DNA of 52,678 nt, taken from contig NZ_JACHXI010000023.1 in NCBI RefSeq assembly GCF_014191985.1, positions 1 to 52,678 of the forward strand, written 5' to 3'. A model generated the notes under the pieces. It had not been told where the DNA came from and did no database searches. It saw only the letters and a program-made list of their open reading frames with translations. This document shows positions 10,326 through 19,073 of this stretch, piece by piece; the first letter of the stretch is position 1, and each line of letters opens with the position of its first letter. Source of the stretch: Azomonas macrocytogenes (GTDB taxonomy: Bacteria; Pseudomonadota; Gammaproteobacteria; Pseudomonadales; Pseudomonadaceae). A program made the position numbers and the translations under genes.

Positions 10326-11099
10326 ATGAGCCAGCGTTTATCCAGGCTGCTTGATCGCTGCCTGGGCATCCTCCTCTTCATTCTGGTCTGGGAACTGCTG
10401 CCGCGCAGCGGTATCGTCAGCCAGGCTTACCTCAGCCCACCCTCGGCTGTCCTGCAAAGTATCTGGGAGCTGGCCTCGTCGGGCCTGTTATTCAAACACC
10501 TGGAAGCGAGTCTCTATCGCTCGCTGTCCGGTCTGCTGCTGGCCATTTTTACCGGGGTGAGCCTGGGTTTGCTGATGGGGTGGTTCGCCCGCTTCGAGTC
10601 GATGGTCGATCCTTTGCTGCAATTGTTCCGGCAGACTTCGGCGTTGGCATTGTTCCCGGTGTTCATCCTGTTTTTCGGCATCGGCGAACTCTCCAAAGTG
10701 GCGATCATCTTTTGGGCCTCGTTCTGGCCGATCCTGCTCAGTACGATCAGTGGTGTGAAGCAGGTGGATAAACTGCTGATCGATTCGGCCCGTTCCATGG
10801 GGGCTTCCCAGCTGTTCCTGTTCTATAAGGTGGTGCTGCCGGCCGCTTCGCCGTCGATTTTTACCGGCATCCGGCTTGCCGGAGCCTATTGCGTCACGGC
10901 ACTGGTGGCTGCCGAGATGATCGGCGCGCATTCCGGGCTGGGTTTTTTAACCCTTAATTCCCAGGAAATCTTCCAGATCCCCAGCATGTATGCCGGCATC
11001 CTGCTGCTGGCCGTGGTCGGCTTGTTGCTCAATCTGGTGCTGGCGCTGATCGAGCGACGCTTCACCCGCTGGCGTAAAGGGCTGAGCCACAATGCCTGA
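10326..11099 (+). CDS. ABC transporter permease (SsuC/TauC type)
   Basis: The 257-residue membrane protein has about six hydrophobic segments and the BPD permease EAA-type loop. That loop, DSARSMGASQLFLFYKVVLP (about residues 153-172), contacts the ATPase. Length and sequence fit the SsuC/TauC class rather than the longer fused AtsB permeases. It forms the inner-membrane channel for the sulfonate-type transporter of this operon. Its stop codon overlaps the start of the next gene (ATG at 11092, TGA at 11097-11099), so the two are coupled. Confidence 0.92.
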   Translation: MSQRLSRLLDRCLGILLFILVWELLPRSGIVSQAYLSPPSAVLQSIWELASSGLLFKHLEASLYRSLSGLLLAIFTGVSLGLLMGWFARFESMVDPLLQLFRQTSALALFPVFILFFGIGELSKVAIIFWASFWPILLSTISGVKQVDKLLIDSARSMGASQLFLFYKVVLPAASPSIFTGIRLAGAYCVTALVAAEMIGAHSGLGFLTLNSQEIFQIPSMYAGILLLAVVGLLLNLVLALIERRFTRWRKGLSHNA

Positions 11100-11985
11100 A
11101 GCGCTGACGCCGCTTTTCAGCAAGGCTCCGTGGTGGTGGAGCCGTCCGGCGACGCGCTGGCTGCTGATCTCGACGCTGCTGGCCGTGGCAGGCCTATATG
11201 GTCTACCGGAATGGACCGATAACCCGTTGCTGCATGAGCGTTCTCCTGGCCCGCTGCTGGAACAGGCGCGCCTGCGCGGCAAACTGGTTGTCGGGGTCCG
11301 TGAATATTCGCGGCCAAGCATGCCGGGTGCGCCAGTCCGGCGCGAACCGGATAGTGTCGATGCGGCACTGGCACAAGCACTGGGGCGCTACCTGAAGGTT
11401 CCGGTGGAAATGCTCGGTCTGGCGTCGGATGAGCGCGAGGCAGCCTTGCGCGAACGGCAGGTCGACGTGTTGATTACCGGTGCGACGGAGCCAGCGGCCA
11501 GGACTGCAGTGCCGGTTCCGGCTTCTGCCGTTCATGGCCGCGGTGCCTTGATTGCGTTGCGTACCCTCGCTCTGCCAGAGCCCGAAGCACTCTCCGGGCA
11601 TTCGGTTTGCCTGGCCGAAGGCAGCCCATACCACCTGCCGATCAGCAAAAGGGGCGGTTTGGTGCGCAACCATCCTTCATCGCTTCAGGCGGCCACTGCC
11701 TTCATGGCTGGCGAATGCGATGTGCTGGCAGAAGACCTCCGCCTGGTCGAATGGCTCCTGCAACAGCCCGACTGGCGCTTCTATCGCCAACTGCCGTTCG
11801 AAGTACGCCAGGAAACCGGTGGTTATGTGCAACTGCCGGATACAGAACCCCAGACTGTCACCTGGCTTGCGGCAGCGCTACGTGACTGGCAGCGCCAAGG
11901 ATTGCAGGACCAGGCACTTGGTCAGCGCATCAGCGACTTCGGCCTCGATATGCTCAAGCTGGAAAATGGCCTGGTTTGTCATTGA
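11092..11985 (+). CDS. Membrane-anchored family-3-like solute-binding protein
   Basis: The 297-residue protein begins with a short cytoplasmic stretch and a single hydrophobic helix (RWLLISTLLAVAGLYGL, about residues 22-38) with no obvious cleavage site. A domain resembling bacterial extracellular solute-binding family 3 follows: RGKLVVGVREYSRP, DAALAQALGRYLKVPVEML, ERQVDVLITG, and GHSVCLAEGSPYH in the second lobe. It overlaps the permease gene by 8 bases and ends the operon. A second, anchored binding protein of another family is unusual in an SsuABC unit. It could present ligand to the same permease, or act as a sensor. The function is unknown; the fold assignment rests on the pattern of motifs. 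Confidence 0.7.
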   Translation: MPEALTPLFSKAPWWWSRPATRWLLISTLLAVAGLYGLPEWTDNPLLHERSPGPLLEQARLRGKLVVGVREYSRPSMPGAPVRREPDSVDAALAQALGRYLKVPVEMLGLASDEREAALRERQVDVLITGATEPAARTAVPVPASAVHGRGALIALRTLALPEPEALSGHSVCLAEGSPYHLPISKRGGLVRNHPSSLQAATAFMAGECDVLAEDLRLVEWLLQQPDWRFYRQLPFEVRQETGGYVQLPDTEPQTVTWLAAALRDWQRQGLQDQALGQRISDFGLDMLKLENGLVCH

Positions 11986-12040
11986 GGGCTGATGGCTGGG
12001 TAACTGCTGTTATGGGGGGACGCATGGTAATAGTCTGCGT

Positions 12041-12068
12041 TAGCTCGCGAGCCTTTGAACAGGCTCTG
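12041..12068. repeat. Solo end of the MITE-like repeat
   Basis: TAGCTCGCGAG followed by TGAACAGGCTCTGAG matches the right end of the element at 50052-50180 (GCTCGCGAGATCGTGAACAGGCTC) with a small change in the middle. GAGCCT (12049-12054) and AGGCTC (12061-12066) also pair. Only one end is present. A perfect hairpin, GCGCTGCA-AGA-TGCAGCGC (12073-12091), follows directly, before the end of the dehydrogenase gene. Confidence 0.5.
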
Positions 12069-12102
12069 AGACGCGCTGCAAGATGCAGCGCATCAAGGGC
12101 CG

Positions 12103-13128
12103 TCAGCCGGGGATGCCGCTGCCGCCCGCTACGCCAAACACCTGGCCGGTAAGGTAGCTGCCCTCGGTCGAGGCGAGCTGGACGAAGACTGGTGCGATTT
12201 CCACGGGTTGGCCGGGCCGCCCCATGGGTACGTCGGCACCGTGTTTTTCCACCGCCGACATCGGTTGCCCGCCGCAGACCTGCAAGGGTGTCCAGAACGG
12301 CCCGGGAGCCACGGCGTTCACACGGATGCCCTTGGGCATGAGCTGTTTCGCCAGGCCCTTGGTTAAATTGGTGATCGCCGCCTTGGTCAGCGCATAGTCC
12401 AGGATGATCGGGCCGGGAACATAGGAGTTGGTCGAACCCGTGTTCACGATCGCACCGCCGGGTGGCATGTGCGGGATCGCTGCCTTGATGATCCAGAACA
12501 GCGCATAGAGATTGGTCTTCAGCGTCCAGTCGAACTGCTCGGTGGTCAGGTCGAGGAAGTCCTCGTGGTAGAGCTGTCTTCCCGCACAATTGACCAGCGT
12601 ATCCAACCCGCCGAGCTGCTCGACAGCGTCGGCGACCAGCTTCTGGCAGAACGCTTCCTCGCGTATGTCGCCGGGAATGGCCACGGCCTTGCGGCCTGCC
12701 TGGCGAATCAGTTCGATCACTTCGCGCGCATCTTCCTCCTCCTGCGGAAGGTAGTTGATCGCCACATCGGCGCCTTCTCGCGCATAGGCGATGGCTGCCG
12801 CGCGGCCCAACCCGGAGTCGCCGCCGGTGATCAGCGCCTTTCGGCCGGCCATCTTGCCGCTGCCTTTGTAGCTGGTCTCGCCGTGATCGGGGCGCGGATT
12901 CATCTTGGAGGCTAACCCTGGCCAGGGCTGCGGCTGTGCCGCGAAGGGGGGATGCACATAAAGCTTGCGCGGATCGGAAGGCGGTGGTGCAGCGGTGCTG
13001 TTCGCCTGTTCAGACGGTTGTGCCTGTACCTTGGCGGCAAGCGTTCCCGCGAGCCCTACTGCCACACCCGCGAGCACACCGCGACGTGTATTCGAGACTG
13101 GTCCGTTCCTGTCGTCTGCTTCACTCAT
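12103..13128 (-). CDS. Short-chain dehydrogenase/reductase with twin-arginine signal (YghA-like)
   Basis: The 341-residue protein has an N-terminal Tat-like sequence (NTRRGVLAGVAVGLAGTLAA, residues 13-32) and then a linker rich in Pro and Ala. The classical SDR core follows: GGDSGLGRAAA for NAD(P) binding (about residue 101), NCAGRQ, GSTNSYV and the catalytic Y-x3-K as DYALTKAAI. The C-terminal YLTGQVFGVAGG closes the fold. It matches the YghA/general-stress (GSP39) SDR subgroup. An exported SDR would need its cofactor loaded before Tat export. AGGAGG lies 6 bases before the ATG. It seems to be a single-gene unit on the minus strand and is not obviously part of the sulfur genes. Confidence 0.87.
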   Translation of the reverse strand: MSEADDRNGPVSNTRRGVLAGVAVGLAGTLAAKVQAQPSEQANSTAAPPPSDPRKLYVHPPFAAQPQPWPGLASKMNPRPDHGETSYKGSGKMAGRKALITGGDSGLGRAAAIAYAREGADVAINYLPQEEEDAREVIELIRQAGRKAVAIPGDIREEAFCQKLVADAVEQLGGLDTLVNCAGRQLYHEDFLDLTTEQFDWTLKTNLYALFWIIKAAIPHMPPGGAIVNTGSTNSYVPGPIILDYALTKAAITNLTKGLAKQLMPKGIRVNAVAPGPFWTPLQVCGGQPMSAVEKHGADVPMGRPGQPVEIAPVFVQLASTEGSYLTGQVFGVAGGSGIPG

Positions 13129-13488
13129 TAATATCCTCCTGTTTTTGTCGAACGTTCGAAATCACGGTTCCTGATCTGCGCCTAATGGGCAGAGCCGCAC
13201 CGGCTTTATCCAACGGCTACAGTCAGTTGTATTGTTGCGGTGATATGGGACTGGCGAGCTCGGGCTTGATGAGCTTTGCGCCAGATCGGCCACGCGATGA
13301 GGTGAGCTGGATCTATCCGTCGCTGGGTAAGCTTGATAGCGATACGCCGAATCTCCTGAATAAATCTGCGAAGAGTTCATTACTCCAATGCCGCTTGGAG
13401 CAATGAATTTGCCATTCGGTTTTTTCCTGTAAGGAAATACACCCATTCAGGTCATGACTAAATAGGCCGATGTAGGACTGGGGGGCTT
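13129..13488. other. Intergenic stretch with a hairpin, no convincing gene
   Basis: Open frames on both strands here have no recognisable domain. The one clear structure is a 13-base inverted repeat with one mismatch: TTCATTACTCCAA (13376-13388), a 6-base loop, then TTGGAGCAATGAA (13395-13407). About 15 bases later comes a run of six T. It could be a weak terminator on the plus strand, although no plus-strand gene precedes it. Confidence 0.4.
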
Positions 13489-13764
13489 CTAGGCTCTTAG
13501 GTCAGTCGCGAAGTGAGCCGGGTTGAACAGGTAGTTGGTTGTGCAGGGGATAATCGCGCTCGGCACTGGCAGAAGCAGTGCGCTTCGCTCATCCAGAAAG
13601 TGATCCCCGATAATCCGAGTGGCCTGCGGGCCTGACTTCCAATGCTCCGGCAGAATCGGGGAATCGGCCAGCGGAACCGAGTCGGGAAGCTCAATGCGGA
13701 TTAGCTGCAGCGTCGAGGGAAAATCTTCCGGGTCGATTTCCAGGTGCACCAGAACCTCCAACAT
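13489..13764 (-). pseudogene. 5'-truncated RES-domain toxin remnant
   Basis: The open frame (91 residues from the first methionine; similarity continues upstream to about 13800) has the C-terminal part of RES-domain proteins: MLEVLVHLE, a conserved LPEHW motif, IGDHFLDE and VPSAIIPCTTNYLFNP. RES toxins degrade NAD+ and are normally about 150-230 residues, paired with an Xre-type antitoxin gene just upstream. Here the N-terminal half, with the conserved Arg and Tyr of the active site, is missing. A stop codon closes the frame at 13843-13845. No antitoxin gene fits between it and the regulator gene at 13961. It is best read as a decayed toxin-antitoxin locus. Confidence 0.68.
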
Positions 13765-13960
13765 TGCCCCGGCAGGGCTGGCGGCAGTTACGTGCTGCCA
13801 AGCCGTGAGTGCCGGACTGACGGCCGTGCGGTGTGGGGTCGATCAACTGCGTCTGGAGCGTGGTGGTAAAACCCTGCAGAGGGCTAAGGCATTGCTCGCC
13901 TGAATTGCTCCGGTGTCCGTGACTTGCCGCGCTGCTTCAAGACTTTTCCTGAGCTGAATT

Positions 13961-15064
<1,104 letters not shown>

Positions 15065-15072
15065 GATGGTCC

Positions 15073-16263
15073 CTACGAATAGAAGGTCGGGGTCGGCAAC
15101 GACTCGTTGAGAGCCCAATCGCCGAGTTCGTGCAGCTTGTAGTCCAGCGGATCGTGCAGGCTCTGGGTCCGCAAGTTGCGCCAGAAGCGATCCAGCCGCA
15201 GCGCGCCATGGGTGGCGCGGGCGCCGGTCACATCGAACAGGCGGCTGGTCAGGTCCAGGCCGGCGCGGGTGGCGGCGACCTTGGCAGTGGCGATGGCCAG
15301 CGCCAGTTCACCGCGCTCGCGGGCACCGAGCCCTTCCTGCTTGCTCCAGGCTTCGTCAAACAGCTCGTTGGCCCGGTTGGCCAGCAGGCGCACGCTTTCC
15401 AGGCCGACCCAGAATTCGCCATAGTGGCGCAGGATATAGGGATCTTCGGTGGCGAAGGCGGCGGCGGATTTGAACCAGGGGCGGGTTTCCTTGAGCGTAT
15501 ATTGCCGGGCCTCATGGAAAGCGCCTTCGGCAAGGCCGAGGAACAGGTTGACGAACGTCAGCTGGGCCAGCAGTGGGCGCAGACAGGCGAAGGGTGTGCT
15601 CAACGGACCGGGATCAAGCAGCAACTCGTTTTCCTCGACCCGCACCCGCTCGAAGGTGACGCTGCCACTGTCGGTCTGGCGCTGGCCCATGTTGTCCCAG
15701 TCGCCATGCAGGGTGATGCCGGTACGCCCACTGGGAATGGCGGCGATCAGCAGTTTGCCGCCATTGGACTCATCCAGCCCGGAGGCGATCAGCATTTCCG
15801 AATCGGCCGATCCGGAGCAGAAACTCTTGCGTCCGGAAAATTCGCGCCAGCCATCGCAACGCCTGGCCACGGTCCGGGTATCCAGGGGGTTGAGCGCATT
15901 GCCCCAGAACCAGTTCTTGCGCGCCGTCTGCTCGAACCAGGGTTGCCACTGCTCGGGGCGGGAAAACAGGCGCACGGTGGCCAGCATCAGGTGCTGGAAA
16001 CCGTAGACATGGGCAATGGAGCTGTCGACGCGGGCAAATTCGCGGACGATCTCCAGTGCTTCGCTCCAACTGGCACCCAGGCCGCCGTATTCGCGGGGAA
16101 TGCTCAGGGCCAGCAGGCCACTGCGGCGCAAGGCGTCGCGCTGGGCCTTCGGGGTGCCGCCCTGTTGATCACGCTCGGCAGCAGTTTCGGCGAATTCACT
16201 GGCCAGCTTGCGGGCAATCAGCAGAGGTGAAATCGGCTGAAGGGATTGGGATGAAGCAGTCAC
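15073..16263 (-). CDS. SfnB/DszC-like flavin-dependent oxidoreductase (acyl-CoA dehydrogenase fold)
   Basis: The 396-residue protein has the acyl-CoA dehydrogenase fold seen in SfnB and DszC: an N-terminal helical domain (RRSGLLALSIPREYGGLGASW), a beta domain (WDNMGQRQTDSGSVTFERVRV, about residues 185-205) and a C-terminal helical domain ending RFWRNLRTQSLHDPLDYK. DszC-type members are FMNH2-dependent monooxygenases acting on sulfur atoms; SfnB is linked to dimethylsulfone use. GTG 16263 is preceded by GAGGAA. The SfnR-type regulator follows 8 bases after the stop, so both likely share one transcript. Two consensus dyads (16496-16511 and 16522-16537) lie about 230-270 bases upstream. A convincing sigma-54 promoter on this strand was not found; the best match (16443-16456) is poor. 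Confidence 0.83.
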   Translation of the reverse strand: MTASSQSLQPISPLLIARKLASEFAETAAERDQQGGTPKAQRDALRRSGLLALSIPREYGGLGASWSEALEIVREFARVDSSIAHVYGFQHLMLATVRLFSRPEQWQPWFEQTARKNWFWGNALNPLDTRTVARRCDGWREFSGRKSFCSGSADSEMLIASGLDESNGGKLLIAAIPSGRTGITLHGDWDNMGQRQTDSGSVTFERVRVEENELLLDPGPLSTPFACLRPLLAQLTFVNLFLGLAEGAFHEARQYTLKETRPWFKSAAAFATEDPYILRHYGEFWVGLESVRLLANRANELFDEAWSKQEGLGARERGELALAIATAKVAATRAGLDLTSRLFDVTGARATHGALRLDRFWRNLRTQSLHDPLDYKLHELGDWALNESLPTPTFYS

Positions 16264-16303
16264 ATGCGGTTCCTCTGCTGGTTTGGATGTTCAAGGCGTG
16301 TCA

Positions 16304-16463
16304 GAGCCTGTTCACGATCTGCTGCGCGTCGGTCAAACGGCGTTGAAAGCGGTCTGGATCGCCAGCCCGATCGGCATGTTCATTTACTACCCGTAAACTC
16401 GCGCCAGCCTGGTCCGCTTCCTCAGTCGTTTTCGCCTGGCTCGCGAGCTCGTGGCCAAGCGCT
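16304..16463. repeat. Diverged copy of the MITE-like repeat
   Basis: The left end, GAGCCTGTTCACGATCT (16304-16320), is the exact reverse complement of the right end of the element at 50052-50180. The next ~60 bases match that element well (GTCGG, CAAACGGCGTTGAAA, CTGGATCGCCAGCCCGATC). The right end (GGCTCGCGAG then CTCGTGG) is degraded and about 30 extra bases lie inside. It sits directly upstream of the SfnB-like gene. Confidence 0.6.
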
Positions 16464-16495
16464 AACGGACGAATCGAGTACGCCTTGCCGAATAC

Positions 16496-16537
16496 TGTTG
16501 CGAAATAAACAGTTATCGGAATGTTTCACAAGCAACA
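16496..16537. promoter_or_regulatory. Two TGTTK-N6-CAACA dyads, candidate enhancer for the sfnB-sfnR unit
   Basis: TGTTG-CGAAAT-AAACA (16496-16511) and TGTTT-CACAAG-CAACA (16522-16537) are 26 bases apart. The second is a perfect match to the dyad consensus and the first differs by one base. Their position upstream of the minus-strand SfnB-like gene suggests control of, or by, the SfnR-type activator. A long AT-rich run (16604-16655) separates them from the plus-strand cluster. Confidence 0.6.
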
Positions 16538-16690
16538 GTGCGGTGTCGGTTTTCGCTGTAGAAGCCGGCGTCGACATGGCTGCAAACTGTCCAGCAAGCA
16601 AGCTAAATGATCTAAGTTAATAAAAATAAATAATCTTTAGTTATTAACTTAGTTGCTGAGGTTGTGAGAGAGGTGTTGATGCCGCGATTG

Positions 16691-16770
16691 TGTTTGCCAG
16701 GCAACACTTGTCATATGGGTGGTGTTGATCGAGCAACAGCAAATCAACAGGTAAAGTATCGGGGGCAACA
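16691..16770. promoter_or_regulatory. Three phased TGTTK-N6-CAACA dyads, candidate enhancer for ssuD operon
   Basis: TGTTT-GCCAGG-CAACA (16691-16706) and TGTTG-ATCGAG-CAACA (16723-16738) are perfect matches. AGTAT-CGGGGG-CAACA (16755-16770) keeps only the right half. All three are spaced exactly 32 bases, about three helical turns, so bound protein would lie on one face of the DNA. The sigma-54 promoter is about 120-200 bases downstream (16887). Confidence 0.65.
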
Positions 16771-16886
16771 GTAGGCCGCCGCAGTAGCGGTTTTGCGACA
16801 GTGGCCAAAGGCTGGCCAGGGAAGGGCGGCAAGCCGCGCCAGGCCTGGCTTGTGGGCAAGCAGCAGCGAGGTGCGGGCATGCTGGC

Positions 16887-16902
16887 TGGTACAGCCCTTG
16901 CT
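16887..16902 (+). promoter_or_regulatory. Sigma-54 promoter for ssuD operon
   Basis: TGGTACA-GCCC-TTGCT has GG at 16888-16889 and GC at 16900-16901, exactly 10 bases apart. It lies about 100 bases upstream of the ssuD start, so a leader of roughly 90 bases is expected. Confidence 0.7.
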
Positions 16903-17003
16903 GAAGAAAGGAGAAGTGCCGAGCCCGCAGTACCGCACCGCTTGCCGAGTGTGTATCTGCAGGTTTCCCGGCTTTTCCCTCTTCTGTTTGTGAGAGCTCA
17001 TTC

Positions 17004-18140
17004 ATGAGTCTGGATATTTTCTGGTTCCTGCCTACTTCCGGCGATACACGCTATCTGGGCAAATCATCCTCCGGTCGGCCGGCTACCAACGAATATATGC
17101 GGCAGATTGCCGTTACGGCTGAAAGCCTGGGTTATGACGGTCTGCTCATTCCCACCGGAGCCAGCTGCCTGGACCCTTGGGTTACTGCTGCCAGCCTGGT
17201 GCCGGTGACCAGCCGCATCAAGTTGCTGGTAGCTCTGCGCACCTCGGTCAGCGGGCCCACCGCCTGCGCTCGCCAGGCCGCTACGCTCGACCAGGCCTTG
17301 CATGGCCGACTGTTGCTCAATGTCGTACCGGGTGGCGATGCCACTGAACTGGCTGCCGAAGGCGTCTTCCTCGATCATGACCAGCGCTATCAGGCTGCCG
17401 ACGAATTCCTCACGGTGTGGCGCGATCTACTGGCTGGCAAGACTGTCGATTTTTCGGGCGAGCACGTTACCGTGCAGCAAGCGCAGAATTTCTTCCCGCC
17501 CATACAGAAGCCTTATCCGCCGCTGTATTTCGGCGGCTCCTCGCCGGCAGCTCATGAACTGGCGGCCAAGCATGTAGATGCCTATCTCACCTGGGGCGAG
17601 CCGCCAGCGGCGGTGGCGGAAAAGATCGCCGATGTGCGTGAGCGGGCAAAGAAATATGGCCGTACCGTGCGTTTCGGTGTGCGCCTGCACGTGATCGTGC
17701 GCGAGACCAACGAGCAAGCCTGGGCCGCTGCCGAGCGGCTGATCAGCCATCTGGACGACGAGACCATCGCCCAGGCCCAGGCCAACTACGCCAGCATGGA
17801 TTCCGAAGGCCAGCGCCGCATGGCCGCGCTGCACGGCGGCCGGCGCGACAAGCTGGAAGTCAGCCCCAATCTTTGGGCCGGTGTCGGTCTGGTGCGCGGC
17901 GGTGCCGGTACGGCGCTGGTGGGCGATCCGCAGACGGTGGCCGCGCGGCTGAAGGAGTACGCCGATCTCGGCGTGGACAGCTTCGTGCTGTCCGGCTATC
18001 CGCATCTGGAAGAATCCATCCGTTTCGCCGAGTTGGTCTTCCCTCTATTGCCCGGTAAACAGCCGGTTACCGTGACCGACCAGGTACTGACCGGCGGCGC
18101 CTTCGATATCCGCGCTAAAAATAGCGAGGCGGCGGCATGA
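17004..18140 (+). CDS. ssuD: FMNH2-dependent alkanesulfonate monooxygenase SsuD
   Basis: The 378-residue protein is a full-length group C flavin monooxygenase of the bacterial luciferase-like family. It starts [19 protein letters not shown] and includes [49 protein letters not shown] and [16 protein letters not shown] near the end, all typical of SsuD. It cleaves C1-C10 alkanesulfonates to aldehyde and sulfite with reduced FMN from a separate reductase (SsuE or MsuE); that reductase gene is not seen in this window. It is first in a cluster with the amidohydrolase (4-base overlap) and lies behind a sigma-54 promoter with three phased dyads, so it should be induced when sulfate is short. Confidence 0.95.
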   Translation: MSLDIFWFLPTSGDTRYLGKSSSGRPATNEYMRQIAVTAESLGYDGLLIPTGASCLDPWVTAASLVPVTSRIKLLVALRTSVSGPTACARQAATLDQALHGRLLLNVVPGGDATELAAEGVFLDHDQRYQAADEFLTVWRDLLAGKTVDFSGEHVTVQQAQNFFPPIQKPYPPLYFGGSSPAAHELAAKHVDAYLTWGEPPAAVAEKIADVRERAKKYGRTVRFGVRLHVIVRETNEQAWAAAERLISHLDDETIAQAQANYASMDSEGQRRMAALHGGRRDKLEVSPNLWAGVGLVRGGAGTALVGDPQTVAARLKEYADLGVDSFVLSGYPHLEESIRFAELVFPLLPGKQPVTVTDQVLTGGAFDIRAKNSEAAA

Positions 18141-18985
18141 ACGTGATCGACATGCGTTGCCGGCCAGCCTACCTGCACGACTTCTTCGGTGCCACGCCCG
18201 GCTCGCCCGAGCATGCTACCGCCCGCTGGTTGAATCGGCGGGTCGGCACCCGTGGCCCGGATGCGCACTTCGAGCGCTCGCTGACCGCCGAGGGCTTTCT
18301 CGCCGAAGTCCGCGAAGCGGGGCTGAGCAAGGCGGTGGTGGTGGGGCGGCACACACCGAGCCAGCACCTGCCCAACGATTTCATCCACGAAATCGTGCAG
18401 GGGCATGATGAGCTGCTGGGTATCGCTGGCGTCGATCCGGCGTTGCAGGGAATAGATGCAGCCCTGGCCGAAGTGGATCGCGCCATCGATCGCCTGGGAC
18501 TGGCAGGCATCGATCTGGAGCCGGGCTTCGGCGAACCGGCCCGGCACCCCGACGATGCGTTGTATTTCCCGCTGTACGAGCACCTGGCTCAACGGGGTAT
18601 CCCGCTGTTTCTGATGTCCGGGCCGACCACTCCGGACCCGGCGTTCAACGATCCGGGCCGGCTGGCAAAGATCGCCCGCGATTTTCCGCAGTTGCGGATC
18701 GTCTGCTACCACGGCTATTGGCCGAATGTTCAGCAACTGCTGGGCGTGGCCTTCCGCTATGAGAATATCCTGGCGGTGCCGGACATGTACCTGTTCCTGC
18801 CCGGCAGCGAGGCGTTCGTCCAGGCGGCCAATGGTTTCCTTTCCGATCAGTTGTTGTTCGGCTCTTCCTACCCGTTCCGACCGATCCACCAGTCCATCGC
18901 CGATTTCCTTGGCCTGGGTTTTCACGAAAGCGTGATCGACAAGCTGCTGTACGGCAACGCGGCGCGCTTGTTCGGGCTCGCTTGA
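18137..18985 (+). CDS. Amidohydrolase-family (amidohydrolase 2) TIM-barrel protein lacking the HxH motif
   Basis: The 282-residue protein matches amidohydrolase_2 enzymes: [17 protein letters not shown] at the start, [33 protein letters not shown] and the terminal SSYPFRP...[14 protein letters not shown]. The usual N-terminal metal-binding IDxHxH is replaced by IDMRCR, so two of the standard ligands are absent. Histidine 196 or so (CYHG) and the late S-S-Y (replacing the usual D-W/S-D) also deviate. It may be a hydrolase or decarboxylase with unusual metal use, or catalyse something else. It overlaps ssuD by 4 bases and so should be co-translated in sulfonate use. A decayed C-terminal copy of the same family is at 37250-37416. 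Confidence 0.8.
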   Translation: MNVIDMRCRPAYLHDFFGATPGSPEHATARWLNRRVGTRGPDAHFERSLTAEGFLAEVREAGLSKAVVVGRHTPSQHLPNDFIHEIVQGHDELLGIAGVDPALQGIDAALAEVDRAIDRLGLAGIDLEPGFGEPARHPDDALYFPLYEHLAQRGIPLFLMSGPTTPDPAFNDPGRLAKIARDFPQLRIVCYHGYWPNVQQLLGVAFRYENILAVPDMYLFLPGSEAFVQAANGFLSDQLLFGSSYPFRPIHQSIADFLGLGFHESVIDKLLYGNAARLFGLA

Positions 18986-18991
18986 AACCGG

Positions 18992-19025
18992 GCCGGGCGC
19001 GGGCGATCCTCTGTCTGCGCCCGGC
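18992..19025 (+). other. GC-rich hairpin between amidohydrolase and PLP enzyme genes
   Basis: GCCGGGCGC (18992-19000) pairs perfectly with GCGCCCGGC (19017-19025) across a 16-base loop. There is no T-run, so rather than stopping transcription it may stabilise the upstream mRNA or lower expression of the next gene. Confidence 0.45.
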
Positions 19026-19073
19026 CGCCGGGTGAAAACGCCGACGCCTTTCCTTTGCTTCGCAGGTCCTCCC

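Noticed and set aside
13162-13446. 94-residue minus-strand frame between the dehydrogenase and RES remnant
   Set aside because: Ser/Pro-rich without any domain; it overlaps a hairpin and has no plausible start signal.
16443-16456. Possible minus-strand sigma-54 promoter for the SfnB-like gene
   Set aside because: GG-N10-GC spacing is met (TTGGCCACGAGCTCGC), but the -12 block is TCGC and the match falls within the repeat element. It is too weak to list as a feature.
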